Positions 22,730-33,217 are shown, counted from the first letter of the stretch. The stretch: DNA of 64,000 bases from Dacryopinax spathularia (GCA_037974965.1 JBBPFI010000001.1:2356001-2420000); one strand, 5' to 3'. Made by a program: numbers and translations. The notes: a model not told the origin generated them from the letters alone.

Positions 22730-23857
22730 TCAGGCGAGAACATCAACGCGAACCCCGGGCCGCACCGTCCGCATCTCCCTGCCAATTTTCTTTGCCTTCT
22801 TCCGCCCGACGGCCAGCGCTCTCTGCTCACGATCCCAAGCGGCCTGTCCGCCGGGATTCGAAGTCTGATCCAAGTGGAGAGAAAACTCCTCCAGCTCTGG
22901 CAGCCAGTTCTCGTCGTTTATCTTCTCGATCCACGTCTCTGTGCGCGGGACGAGTCCGGGCGGTGCAGATAGCTTGAATACTTGCAAGCACTGTGGAAGG
23001 TGGTGCGGCAGGTCGACAAAGTCCATGTACTCTTCGTCGTAGCAGACCCAAGCGCCGAGCGTCAGCTCCAGCAGACGCAGGTTGCCCAGAGCTTCCAGTA
23101 CCTCGAGGACGTCCTCCACCCTCGCCGACGACTGGAAGTCCAGCCCGTGGGTGCTCGTCACGCGAAGCGACTCAAGCCCTTCCAGCATACGCGTCTCCTG
23201 CCCCACGTCACAGAGCATGTTTAGAGCGTCGTTCTCTGTTATGGTCAGATGGCGTAAGGCAACGGGAGGTCCAACACGGCGAAAGCCGAGTGAGCAGCAG
23301 TAGTGGAGATGGACAGTATGGATGTATCTTGCGAAGTACTCGTCCGGAGGAGGGGCCCAGTCCCCACTTGAGACGTTCACTAGCTCCATTACCTCCAGAG
23401 GCCAGCGCACGTCCAGCGCCGCCAGGTTGCCCAGGTCGCAGGTCTCGTCCCAGCCGCAATCGACGTGAAGTAATCGGGGATGAAGGCCTCGAAGGGCCCG
23501 GATGAGAACATGGCTGGGAGAGTCGCCGCAGGGAAACTTGTGCAACACGACAGCGTCGATTCGGGGAGTGACGTCTTGTTCCTGCCAGTCCAGTCGTGCG
23601 ACCTTGCGTACACGGTCGAGGAAGCCGGGCCGGGTGTCAAGCTCACCATTGCTCTGGACGATGCAGTTATGCTCGAGATAGCCCTGCGCGCCCGTCGAGC
23701 AAGTACATGAACCACCAGGGGTATAGTCGATAAGCAGGAGATGGCGCAGTCCCATGTCGGCTCCCTTCGTTAGAAGACGAGAGGCGAGCTGCTCGGTCCT
23801 GGTCGGCCCAAACGGTGAGACAACGGTCGTGAGTATCATCTCGGTGGGTTGAGACAT
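22730..23857 (-). CDS. Tandem family protein, member 2
   Basis: Predicted 375 residues in one exon. It aligns along its length with the other three members: MSQPTEMILTTVVSPFGP start, MGLRHLLLIDYTPGG, Cys cluster GGSCTCSTGAQGYLEHNC, RIDAVVLHKF, VDCGWDETCDL, WPLEVMELVN, then leucine-rich segments LRHLTITENDAL and LRLLELTLGAWV. Its C-terminus RPGVRVDVLA corresponds to RPGVRFVDVGE in member 1. A clean TGA follows, and no donor sits at the end, unlike members 1, 3 and 4. The unusually constant C-G-[WF]-[DG]-E-x-C block suggests a structural or metal-binding role (inference). Function unknown. Confidence 0.78.
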   Translation of the reverse strand: MSQPTEMILTTVVSPFGPTRTEQLASRLLTKGADMGLRHLLLIDYTPGGSCTCSTGAQGYLEHNCIVQSNGELDTRPGFLDRVRKVARLDWQEQDVTPRIDAVVLHKFPCGDSPSHVLIRALRGLHPRLLHVDCGWDETCDLGNLAALDVRWPLEVMELVNVSSGDWAPPPDEYFARYIHTVHLHYCCSLGFRRVGPPVALRHLTITENDALNMLCDVGQETRMLEGLESLRVTSTHGLDFQSSARVEDVLEVLEALGNLRLLELTLGAWVCYDEEYMDFVDLPHHLPQCLQVFKLSAPPGLVPRTETWIEKINDENWLPELEEFSLHLDQTSNPGGQAAWDREQRALAVGRKKAKKIGREMRTVRPGVRVDVLA

Positions 23858-24275
23858 CTTGATGTGAAGAATGCAGACGAGAGGGCGGAAGAGGGGAAAG
23901 CCACGCTACGCCTGACGAGACACTACAGAGGAATCAAGTCTATCATATAGACAGATCTTGCCGAAGCATCCGAAAGGCTTTTTCGGAAGTGGGGGTGGCA
24001 TACGAGTCATCGTGACGCGTTTTGAGGTTCCATTCTTTTGGGTAGACTCATCGGTCGGGATGTGGTCACAACTTGAAAACCCCCTAAGTGACAGCTCTCT
24101 CGTCAGAGCGCAACCTACGTCGCTTAATGCGACTACCTATTTTCAACCGCTGCATTACATTGTTTCTGAAGGATACACTCTTGTTCGAGCATAAAGAGGA
24201 GTGATTAAAAATGCGAGGGTATGCTCATGTCGTCGCCTTCAGTTACCCCGCGTGAGCATCACCACTTTTGGTGAC
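23858..24275. other. Spacer between family members 2 and 3
   Basis: A 418-bp spacer that should contain the promoter of member 2 and possibly a last short exon of member 3. One candidate acceptor (TTCAG) lies near 24169, but the join is unproven. No other feature is seen. Confidence 0.4.
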
Positions 24276-25499
24276 TTACGCGAACATGGGGTCGAACCTT
24301 CTGGAGCTCCGTACATATCCTCGCGATTTCCGTCGTCCCTCTTCTATTGTCGCTTTCTTCGTAGCTGGCCACCGGATAGCGTTGAAATCAACCGGTGCTC
24401 CGTTGTTTCCAGGCATAAATGAAGCGGGAGGCATGAAAGCGGCAGCCTCGAGGGCTAACTTGCCGGCTTCATCTTTATCTTCACCGTCGTCGTCCTCCGT
24501 GCGATATTTATTTGTCGACCCCCACACATCCAGCTTCAGGGTGAATTCTTTCAGATCGGGTATCCAGTGCTCGTCCTTCATCAGCTCAATCCAGTCCTCC
24601 GTGTCAGAGACCAAATCCGAAGGGCCCCTAATTCTGCACGCCTCCAAGCTACCAGGCAGGTGGTTTTGGATCTGTCGAAAAGGAGCGTAGGCGTCTCTCA
24701 GGACAACCCAGGGGCCAAACGCAAGCTCTAGAGCACGAAGGGATCGCATCCGCTCAAGCGTACGCAAGACTTCTTCTGGCTCGGTATCTAGCCAATCACC
24801 ATGACACGTGCTGATGCGGAGGGTGTGCAGACGTTCCAAAAGGCAAGTCGTCGCGCCTAAGGTATGGAAGGTGTCGAATGCGAAGCTTTCCGTAATCGAT
24901 AGCTCCCGTAGCGTTGATGTGGGTCCTATACGGGGAAATTCAACCACATCGCAGCAGAAATGAAGGTGTAGACTGCGGATGTGGCGGGAGAGGTATGCGG
25001 GGTGCAAGTGGACACCGAATTGGCCATTACAGCACCAGTTGATGATCTCCAAAGTCTTCAATGGCCATATCTCGTTCAGAGCATTGAACGAGCCGAGGTT
25101 ACACTCCTCTCCGAACCCACAATCGACCCACAGGAGGCGCGGGTGCAGCCCGCGGACGGCTTGAACGAACTCGCGGCTTGGACCGCCGACACTGATCTCG
25201 TGCAAGCAAAGTGCATCGATACGCGGGACGTCGCTCTGTTCTTCACAATCTCGTCGAACAATGTCTCTGACCCTCTCCAGAAACGCCGCTTCACCTTCTG
25301 GAGTATTCCAAGGGGTGCATATGCACTGGCCTTCCCACGGTCGACATTTGCATGACTCGCCTGTGTGGAACCTGACCAAGAGAACATGGCGGAGACCCAG
25401 CTCGTTCACATCACTGAGCAGCCATGACGGCCCAACTTCTCTCTTGGTTTCAACCCACATGGAAACCTCAGTCGTGAGGATTTGCTGCCGGGGAGCCAT
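24276..25499 (-). CDS. Tandem family protein, member 3
   Basis: Predicted 407 residues if read to TAA at 24276. That stop is formed by the GTAAGT of a strong donor (exon end 24280, phase 2), so the true C-terminus may be spliced. It is very close to member 4: the first two thirds look about nine-tenths identical by eye (LTTEVSMW, REVGPSWLLSDVNELGLRH, DCGFGEEC, WPLKTLEI), while the last third is clearly more diverged. The Cys cluster reads GESCKCRPWEGQCICTPW. I chose the ATG at 25499 because it matches the other starts and lies 4 nt after a CAG acceptor of a conserved leader intron (donor 25797, acceptor 25504). Function unknown. Confidence 0.78.
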   Translation of the reverse strand: MAPRQQILTTEVSMWVETKREVGPSWLLSDVNELGLRHVLLVRFHTGESCKCRPWEGQCICTPWNTPEGEAAFLERVRDIVRRDCEEQSDVPRIDALCLHEISVGGPSREFVQAVRGLHPRLLWVDCGFGEECNLGSFNALNEIWPLKTLEIINWCCNGQFGVHLHPAYLSRHIRSLHLHFCCDVVEFPRIGPTSTLRELSITESFAFDTFHTLGATTCLLERLHTLRISTCHGDWLDTEPEEVLRTLERMRSLRALELAFGPWVVLRDAYAPFRQIQNHLPGSLEACRIRGPSDLVSDTEDWIELMKDEHWIPDLKEFTLKLDVWGSTNKYRTEDDDGEDKDEAGKLALEAAAFMPPASFMPGNNGAPVDFNAIRWPATKKATIEEGRRKSRGYVRSSRRFDPMFA

Positions 25500-25503
25500 T
25501 GGT

Positions 25504-25797
25504 CTGCGTGAGGATTGGGGACGGACTGGGTGGAGGTGATGCGTAAAGCCTGAGGTCCTCTCAAGTGAAATCCCCGTGAGACCCGACAAAAGGCGTACAG
25601 CGATGGACGAGTGGCAGGACTTGCGGTCCTTCGAATTTGGAAGAGGTCGGCTCTGAGAGATATCGAAAGGAGGAATCCAAGCTTGCCCTCGAAGTAACTA
25701 GTGATGAGCAGGGGAGTACTCGCACTGGGGCGCCGAGTAAGGAGACCAGCGGAGCCAACTGACTCGGACGGAAGGAAATTGCCTTAGAATGACTCAC
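25504..25797 (-). other. Predicted 5'-UTR intron of family member 3
   Basis: Minus-strand donor GTGAGTCATTC at 25797 and acceptor CACGCAG ending at 25504, four bases before the ATG. The same donor string occurs upstream of member 4 at 27567. Sequence between them is partly conserved, including a GACTCGGACGGAAGGA block, so the duplicated unit included promoter and leader intron. Confidence 0.55.
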
Positions 25798-26054
25798 GTA
25801 TGGTCTGCCGCCTGCTGCAGCATTGGCTATAGTATGGACAGGCGCACAAAGCAAGGTTACTTCCTGGCGCGAGAACTGGCGAGGCCTCGACAATGTGAAA
25901 AAGTGCGCTGTAGGCCAGTCCTCGTCTGAAATGCGTTTGGCTGCCCTCAACGGCTACATCCTGTTCATTCTGAAGGGTGCTCTCTGGTATCGTATAACAT
26001 GAGTGGTGACACAAATCGTTCGCTAAGCTATGCACCGGGTCGAGTTCCGTGAAC

Positions 26055-27290
26055 TTACCAGGATCTCCACTTCTGCTGACTCGCTCGAACATGCGGCCGA
26101 GCTTTCTGGAGTTCCGCACAGATCTTATCAGCTTTCAGCCTGCCTTCTGAAAGTGCCTCTTCTTTCTTAGCCAACCGGTGCGTAGCGTCTGACCCAGTAA
26201 CTGACTCGTTTCTGCCATCCGTAACGAAGTCGGAGTCTAAGTCAGCTTGCTGTTTGTTTTCTTCATCTTCCTCCTCGTTGTCGTATTTGCAAAACTCATT
26301 TTCGTCTCCCCAGACATCGAGCATGAGGGTGAAGCTTTTCAGGTCGGGTAGCCAATTCTCATCGTTTATCAGCGCAACCCATTGCTCGATATCAGAGATC
26401 AGATCTGGAGGTCCTCTGATCTTGCACACCTCCACGCCGCCAGGCAGATGCTTGGGAATGTCTCGGAAGGCGGTGTATTGGGGATAGACAATCCAGTTTC
26501 CGAAAGCGAACTCCAGAACGCGGAGAGAGCGCATGCGCTCAAGCGTACGCACGACTTGCTCTGGCTCCGCATTTGGCATATAGAATCCATAGAGCGTGCT
26601 GAGTCGGAGCGTATGCAGGTTTTCAAGCAGGCAGGTACTTGCGCCCAATTGATGCAGGGTATCCAGGGCGAAGCTTTCCGTAATCGATAACTCCCGGAGC
26701 GTTGATGTGGGTCCTACACCGGGAAATTCGACCACGTCGCAGCAGAAATGAAGGTGTAGACTGCGTATGTGGCGGGAGAGGTATGCCGGGTGCAAGTGGA
26801 CACCGAATCGGCCATTACAGCACCAGTTGACGATCTCCAAAGTCTTCAACGGCCATATTTCGTTCAGAGCATTGAATGAGCCGAGGTCACACTCCTCTCC
26901 GAACCCACAATCGACGCACAGGAGGCGCGGATGCAACCCGCGGACGGCTTGAACAAACTCTCGGCTTGGACCGCGAATGCTGATCTGGTGCAAGCAGAGA
27001 GCGTCGATACGCGGAACGTCGCTCTGTTCTTCGCAATCTCGTCGAACGATCTCTCGGACCCTCTCCAAAAACGCCGCCTCACCCTCTTCGGTATTCCACG
27101 GGGTGCATATGCACGACCCCTCCTCGCGTGGCGAACATGTGCACGGCTCGCCTGTGTGGAACCTCACCAGGAGAACATGGCGGAGACCCAGCTCGTTCAC
27201 GTCACTGAGCAGCCATGACGGCCCAACTTCTCTCTTGGTTTCAGCCCACATGGAAACCTCAGTCGTGAGGATCTTTTGCGGTCGAGCCAT
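26055..27290 (-). CDS. Tandem family protein, member 4
   Basis: Predicted 411 residues to the in-frame TAA at 26055, again formed by a GTAAGT donor (exon end 26059, phase 2, same phase as member 3). The start MARPQKILTTEVSMW at 27290 is shared with member 3. Features in order: conserved N-terminal block, Cys cluster (GEPCTCSPREEGSCICTPW), RIDALCLHQIS, VDCGFGEECDL, CCNGRFGVHLHPAYLSRHI, leucine-rich LRELSITESFAL and LRVLEFAFGNW, and an acidic linker (EEEDEENKQQ) near residue 350. The frame is also open upstream of 27290 to 27527, but without an ATG and without conservation, so it is taken as leader. Function unknown; likely the parent or product of a recent duplication with member 3. Confidence 0.78.
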   Translation of the reverse strand: MARPQKILTTEVSMWAETKREVGPSWLLSDVNELGLRHVLLVRFHTGEPCTCSPREEGSCICTPWNTEEGEAAFLERVREIVRRDCEEQSDVPRIDALCLHQISIRGPSREFVQAVRGLHPRLLCVDCGFGEECDLGSFNALNEIWPLKTLEIVNWCCNGRFGVHLHPAYLSRHIRSLHLHFCCDVVEFPGVGPTSTLRELSITESFALDTLHQLGASTCLLENLHTLRLSTLYGFYMPNAEPEQVVRTLERMRSLRVLEFAFGNWIVYPQYTAFRDIPKHLPGGVEVCKIRGPPDLISDIEQWVALINDENWLPDLKSFTLMLDVWGDENEFCKYDNEEEDEENKQQADLDSDFVTDGRNESVTGSDATHRLAKKEEALSEGRLKADKICAELQKARPHVRASQQKWRSW

Positions 27291-27760
27291 TTGGCCCGAA
27301 GATTGTGAGAGAACTGGGGACTGGCTGGAGGAGAAACTCCGGTTGTGACCAGCCAGAAAGGGCTCGAGGGTCGGCGGGCCTGACGCCCCGGTCGTTCGGA
27401 TTCGAAAAAGGCTGGCTCTTGCGCAGGTTGCGGGAGGGGGAGTCGAAGGTCGCGCTCGAAGTAGTGATGAACAGGCGAGCAGTACGTCCTCGCATAAGGG
27501 GCAGAGGAAGGAGGACAGCGGAGTCAACTTGACTCGGACGGAAGGATATTGCCGCGGAATGACTCACGCAGAGGCGGCGGCCCACCGGAGATAAGGAGGC
27601 AATCAATTGTCGAGGAAGGTAGCGCGAAGCAACATATGGATGCTAGAATAAGCGGGCGAGGAGTGACACCTGAATCTCAGCGTTATCGTAAATACAAGGG
27701 AATGTTACATTACATAGTTTACAATAAAGGAAACGTGCGACACGTGCTCTGATTCCTCTG
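27291..27760. other. Leader and promoter of family member 4
   Basis: Contains the conserved leader-intron donor (GTGAGTCATTC, 27567 on the minus strand) and the duplicated upstream block shared with member 3 at about 25640-25800. The right end (27620-27760) is A/T-rich and probably carries the UGO1 3' end. Confidence 0.5.
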
Positions 27761-29271
27761 TCACAACTCGGCCCAACCGGGTTCATCCAGATCGCTCCCG
27801 ATAAGTCCTAAGCAGAAGACGATAACTCCAGCCGAAAGAGCCATGCCATATCCGCGGTACAGCTGGCGGATACCTGTGCTCGTCCAGAAGCTGGTGGTCG
27901 CCTTCTCCCGATGCTCCGGCGGCGGCGGCGGAACGGACGCCTCTTCGGTCATGATCCGGTACAGCGCGTCGATGATGCCGTGGTACGGCGTGGGGCGCGT
28001 CAGCACGCGATGCTGGGGTAACTGAGGTGTATGATCATATTCGGAAGACATGGTTGGCGGTGGATCGACCAGGTTGAGCGGCGTTTGAGCTTGCAACCGC
28101 CGTTTCACCGTCTCGAGCGGAAGGGTGATGAGTAGGGAGGCTGCCGTAAAGCTGAAGCTGAGCACTGGCTGCAGGATTGGATGCACCGCAAGCGTGTGGG
28201 GCAGGGAGAGCGGCATCATCCGGGGAAGGAGGAGGGAAAGAACGTGTGAGAGGGATGACGTCAACAGGGTCGGAAGAAGCAAATGTGGGTGCGAGTATTG
28301 CGCCAGAATAGAGGAAAGGTGCAGGCGAGGTGGGGGTGTGGTGCGTTGCGAGGGCGGCAAAGACCGGGAAGATGGAGCCAAAATGAGGTGGGTACGAAGA
28401 TGGTCCAGGGGGATGAGCAACACTCCGGTAAGAACGTGCGACAGAACCAACGGTATAGGCGCAGGTCCGAGCAGCAAACTCGGCGGAGCAGGGCTCAGGA
28501 AGGGGATGCTGGCAAGGATACCATGCAGGAAAGGCTGCACGGTTGAGGTGAGGATGTCGATGAGGGTCGACGGCAGTTGTCCTAGATAGGGAATGTCAGG
28601 GACCGGAGCCAGCAACCGGCAGCATGTATGCCACGCACCGTTCCACAACGTCCACATCCCCTCGGTTCGGGTACGCATGGTCCGCGTGATCATACCCCAT
28701 ACTCCTGGTTCACCGAACGGAGGGAGAACCCAAGGCGGTCGTCGGTAAATACCGACCTCCATCGGCGCCGGCCGAGTCGACGAGCGACGCCGCAGTGTCA
28801 TGGAAGAGGCACGGCGGGGTGCAGGTTGGCGAACAGGGTGCGGCGACGGGTCATGGAAGTAAGATGGTCCGGTATCCTGTCAACGGATCATCACTATTGC
28901 AGCATGTATGCGCTTGGACAGGCACGTACCGAAGCATCAGACTCATCGTCTCGCTCATCTTCGACCTCCTCTTCCGTCCATTCGGCCACGCCCTCTTTGG
29001 GTATCCATTCGACCTGGCTGAGAACCTTCGCGCATTCGAATGGCATTGCGATGGCTGTAGTCGCGTACTGCATCAGCAGCAGCGTGGCTAGTTTACGCGG
29101 CCACGCCGACGCATCGATATCGGGCAGGGCGGACGAAGTTGGAAGAGGCAGATCTACACGAGGAGAGGTTGTCGGTGAAGAGACAGAAGCTTGGGGAGAA
29201 TTGGCCGGCGCGTCGAACGTCCATGATGAGGACGTCGGATGGTAGACATGGCGTAGTGACGGGCTAGACAT
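27761..29271 (-). CDS. UGO1: Ugo1-like mitochondrial outer-membrane fusion protein
   Basis: Exons 29271-28930 and 28876-27761 give 485 residues. The layout is that of Ugo1, a degenerate mitochondrial-carrier protein that joins Fzo1 and Mgm1 in outer-membrane fusion. It has a Ser/Pro-rich cytosolic N-terminus, a first hydrophobic segment (LATLLLMQYATTAIAMPFEC), then several carrier-like helices including HVLTGVLLIPLDHLRTHLIL and SLLITLPLETVKRRLQAQ. The last two retain the P-x-[DE]-x-x-[KR] carrier echo (PLDHLR, PLETVKRR). GIRQLYRGYGMAL is a typical carrier matrix-loop remnant. It shares a 248-bp divergent promoter with CK2 alpha. The assignment rests on architecture and motifs; a true solute carrier is unlikely because the repeats are incomplete. 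Confidence 0.8.
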
Positions 29272-29519
29272 GTTGTATGCGTCCTCGACGTCTCCGCGAC
29301 GAAACGTAGGCCGTCGTCACCAAGCACGTTCTCGTGGTTCTCTCCGAAGTCTCTAGTAAGTTATGTCAAGCAAGAGACTTGAGTTCCAGCTGCAAACAGA
29401 ACGGCGCCTTGCACTGAGCGCTGTGTGCAAAGAGCTGTTTAGCAAAGCCGGCGACGATACGCCGCCTTCCGGCACGAGCGTCAGCTAACGGTACCACCCC
29501 ATCCTCCGCCCATACGTCG
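29272..29519. promoter_or_regulatory. Bidirectional promoter of UGO1 and CK2 alpha
   Basis: The 248 bp between two divergent start codons must hold both core promoters and leaders. No clear TATA box is seen. Confidence 0.5.
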
Positions 29520-30990
29520 ATGTCGCGCTCTTCTTCCGCGGAAGCAGATGTGCGAAATTCGGAAGAAGGCAGACAGCCGGGTATCCGCGCGCGCAACGCT
29601 CACCTCGCGCCTGCTCCTCGTCCCCTGTCGTCAGCACCCAAACTATCTTCGCGAGTCAATACCAATTTCAAGCTGCTTCAGGACATCGAGGAGGATCTCG
29701 GCATGGGAAGGGAGCGTCGTTCGGTAGCACGCGTTTACGCCAACGTTAATGAGCAGCTGGGGAGGTCCTGGTGGGATTATGGTGCGCTGAGCGTGTGGAG
29801 CGCTACCAATATGCGCTGACATATGCCCTGGCAGACAATCTGCAAGTACAATGGGGCAGTCAAGATCACTATGAGATCGTAAGGAAGGTTGGGCGAGGAA
29901 AGTACTCGGAAGTGCGTACATACCGTACATACCATCTGGGATGTGACAATTGACACTCCTGCAAGGTGTTCGAAGGCATCAACATCGTGACCGATACCAA
30001 ATGTATCATCAAGGTGCTAAAACCGGTGAAGAAGAAGAAGATCAAGCGAGAGATCAAGATTCTGCAGAATCTTGCAGGCGGCCCCAACATTGTTGCTCTT
30101 CTGGACGTTGTCAGGGACCCAGCGAGCAAGATCCCTAGTCTTGTCTTCGAGTGTATCAACAATGTCGACTTCAAAATCCTCTATCCCAAGTTCTCCGATT
30201 ATGACGTTCGATACTACATATTCGAGCTGCTCAAGGTTATTACTGCTCGGTCGTATCACGTCATGTACTTACATTTCGTGACAGGCTCTGGACTACTGCC
30301 ACTCGAAAGGCATCATGCACCGCGACGTAAAGCCACACAACGTGATGATAGACCATGAACGGCGCAAGCTGAGACTCATTGACTGGGGTTTGGCGGAGTT
30401 CTATCACCCAAACACCGAGTACAACGTCCGTGTGGCGAGCCGATACTTCAAGGGACCGGAGCTTCTTGTCGACTTCCAGGAGTACGACTACAGCCTGGAC
30501 ATGTGGAGCCTGGGATGCATGTTTGCTAGCATGGTACGCTATGACTGTGTTGCGTTCATGACATGCCTGTTCACATGGGCGCAACAGATATTCAGGAAAG
30601 AACCATTCTTCCATGGCCACGACAACTATGATCAACTGGTCAAGATCGCCAAGGTGCTTGGTACCGATGAGCTAAATGCCTACCTGGAGAAGTATGACAT
30701 CGAGCTCGATAGCCAGTACGACGAGATCCTTGGACGCTACCCTCGTAAGGCTTGGTCCCGCTTCGTCACGACCGACAACCAACGGTACATCACCAATGAA
30801 GCCATCGATTTCCTGGACAAACTTCTACGATATGACCATCAGGAGCGGCTTACGGCTAGAGAGGCACAAGACCACCCTTATTTCGGTGCGTTGAGGCTTA
30901 CCGTCTGAGGGTTAGTGCTCACACTGTCCTGCAGACCCTGTGAAGGAACGAGAGATGACCGCAGATGTCAGCGGAGAGGAGTCAGGTTGA
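29520..30990 (+). CDS. CKA1: Casein kinase II catalytic subunit alpha
   Basis: Six exons, 29520-29781, 29835-29911, 29966-30235, 30285-30533, 30588-30885 and 30935-30990, give 403 residues. All kinase hallmarks are present: the P-loop [11 protein letters not shown] lysine Lys129 ([13 protein letters not shown]), catalytic Asp217 ([10 protein letters not shown]), and DWG (236-238) in place of DFG, which is diagnostic of CK2 alpha. The basic KKKK cluster is the polyanion and substrate site. The last exon adds [16 protein letters not shown]2 is a constitutive Ser/Thr kinase working with regulatory beta subunits. Compared with typical CK2 alpha, which starts close to SVARVYA, this model has about 65 extra N-terminal residues; translation from the ATG at 29704 would remove nearly all of them. 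Confidence 0.95.
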
Positions 30991-33217
30991 AGCGTGATAA
31001 CTGCATCCCACGTCTTTCCCATTCAGTGCTACCCGACCTGTTCAATGCTCTTTCGCGCCCGCACACCTTTCTCTTTCCTTTCTCACCCTCCCATGTCCGC
31101 TTGTTGTCTTGCATCACGGTACGGTACGATACAGTCTGAAGATGGAGCCTCTTTCGTCCCGCCCGTTTTGCCGGATTTTCAGACTTTGACCATCACGGTG
31201 CATATCGCCTCCTGTCCTCATGCGGTGTATAGATAGAGTCACGGCGCCGGAAGTCAGAATGATTCGGAGGAGAAGCATTGTCGTCCTCCAAAGTTGCTGC
31301 TCTTAGCTTACATTCCGGACTGCGCATTCCAGTACGGGAGTCTATCGGCGAAATTGTTTTCGCTAACGGTCGTCTGAGTATCAGCATTTCTCTGCGGGAC
31401 ATGCTCAGATCATCTGGGAATGAACGAGAACAACAATGTATCCCCTTCGGAATTGCTCGTCGTCACCGCACTTAGTGCCCCATAGGCCGCGGACACCGGA
31501 GATTGATGCGGGCAAGCATTTGAAAAGAAATCAGAGGTACCTCAATCAGTGCGGCGCACTACCTTCGACAAGGCTGTTCCGCCCTCGACAAAAATCCGTA
31601 TTCCGGCCGATCGTGCCGAAGTGGAAGCGCCAAGAGGTTCAGGACTGTTCTAACCCGCCCTTCCCCGCGGGGCATAGACCCTCGCCGGTTCTTCCTCTCC
31701 GCAACAGGGCACGGTCTGAATTTGGGAAGGCGTGCCAGCTGGTGCGCCTCTTTGAGATAGTAGCGATACAGACACCAGAAGAGCGGGAATTGCGGAGAAG
31801 AGTCATCCAGTCCCATACGGGTGGGCTCATCAGCTGCGGACTCCCGGAAGAATGATGCCCGCCGTGAATGCGAAGGATGGCCCCGTTAGGTCGAGAACTT
31901 ACGCCCAGGTTCATGATGATAGTCCCTGCGCAGAAAGGCGTTCCGCCCAGAATGGTATCCATGACCACCTCTGGATCTTAAAACGGTGCAATGACGCACC
32001 GCATAGTGCGCCGATGCGCCCGGCGGGTATAGCCAGCACTGATCAAGCGCGGAAGTCAACGCCTTACGGCCGGATCTGAGTTTGGGCATGGCACGATCGA
32101 GACGAGCGTAGTCTGGCGAACCAGAATGGAAGGTCGAAGCTCGAGTCACGGCGGCCCGATACGTTACGAATTCGGGATAGGAGCTAGGCCTGCATGAAAA
32201 GACGTGATCCACCAGGATTTAGTGAACAAGTAATGCTGAAGACGGCACCGTAAACCAACCCTGGCTTCTGGGGTTCTGGCATGCCGTAGGGAAGCGTACT
32301 TGTATAGACTCAGGACGAAGCCCACAGCCCTGGACCAAGCACAGGGACACGGATTAGATGCGAGGAGTCGTAGGCTTGCTGCCCTTCGCCCTGGGATTTT
32401 GCCAGTGGCTACCGCCCGAGAAGCAGCGAAAGTAGAGACAGTAAGACGGCCCTGCTATTCCTCCCGGGTCGGTGAGCAGATGGTGGCACGTACTCTTCTC
32501 CGGATGAAGAACAGATAGAGCACCTTCTCTCACATGCCATGGCTCTTTCGGCCCGCTCAGGTGACCGAGTTGCCATAAGAATAGTGGACCTGAATTCCCC
32601 CGATGGACGACGGAAGGGCATGGGCCTCCAACTACGGGTGCCAACAAAAGCGCCATACGGTAGAAGCAGCCAGATTGCAGAGATGTTGGTGCGAATCTCG
32701 GAAGAGTGACGAGCCTACGATTGGGTAACCGCACGCTGTCAAGCACGAGGAATCAAGTCCGCGGGAATTCACCAGGAGAAGCAGCAAGTCAGATGGTTTC
32801 CTCCGTCACGAGAAGACTCGTTTGTCTTCCGATCCCCAAGCACACGGGCCTGTAGGAATTTAGAATTGGAGAAAAGTCAAGTCTGGAATATCCGCATAGA
32901 GTCTTGTGGATCGGCTGAGCAGAAGAGTGGTCTATCAAGCATCAACGTCGACATTGTACCAGAAGCTCGCTCACTACGACTGGTTGAATTTTTTGCAAAG
33001 CTGCCCGAGCGGAGAACGCATTGGGCGCGGTAAAGGCTCTAGAGCACAGATGCTTACGTAACTCTCCGAATTTGCTTCCCAAATTGCACCCGTATTTGCC
33101 CGGCGAAATTTCTGGCAGTACACCGTCGTCATTCAATTGGGCAGCGTCGGCAAACGGTGTCCTCACTGTGCTCGACGACCTTGACACTGAACACGACGAC
33201 GACCACACTCTTGTACT
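30991..33217. other. Gene-poor 2.2-kb stretch
   Basis: No complete gene can be supported. On the minus strand a short open segment ending near 31904 (VMDTILGGTPFCAGTIIM) runs into a GTAAGT donor. Another lies at about 31560-31816 (CLYRYYLKEAHQLARLPK). These could be exons of a multi-exon or decayed gene, but I could not chain them or recognise a family. The rest shows no domain, repeat or RNA gene. Confidence 0.4.

Noticed and set aside
27291-27527. Upstream in-frame extension of family member 4
   Set aside because: No ATG, not conserved in the other three members, and it crosses the region matching the leader intron of member 3.
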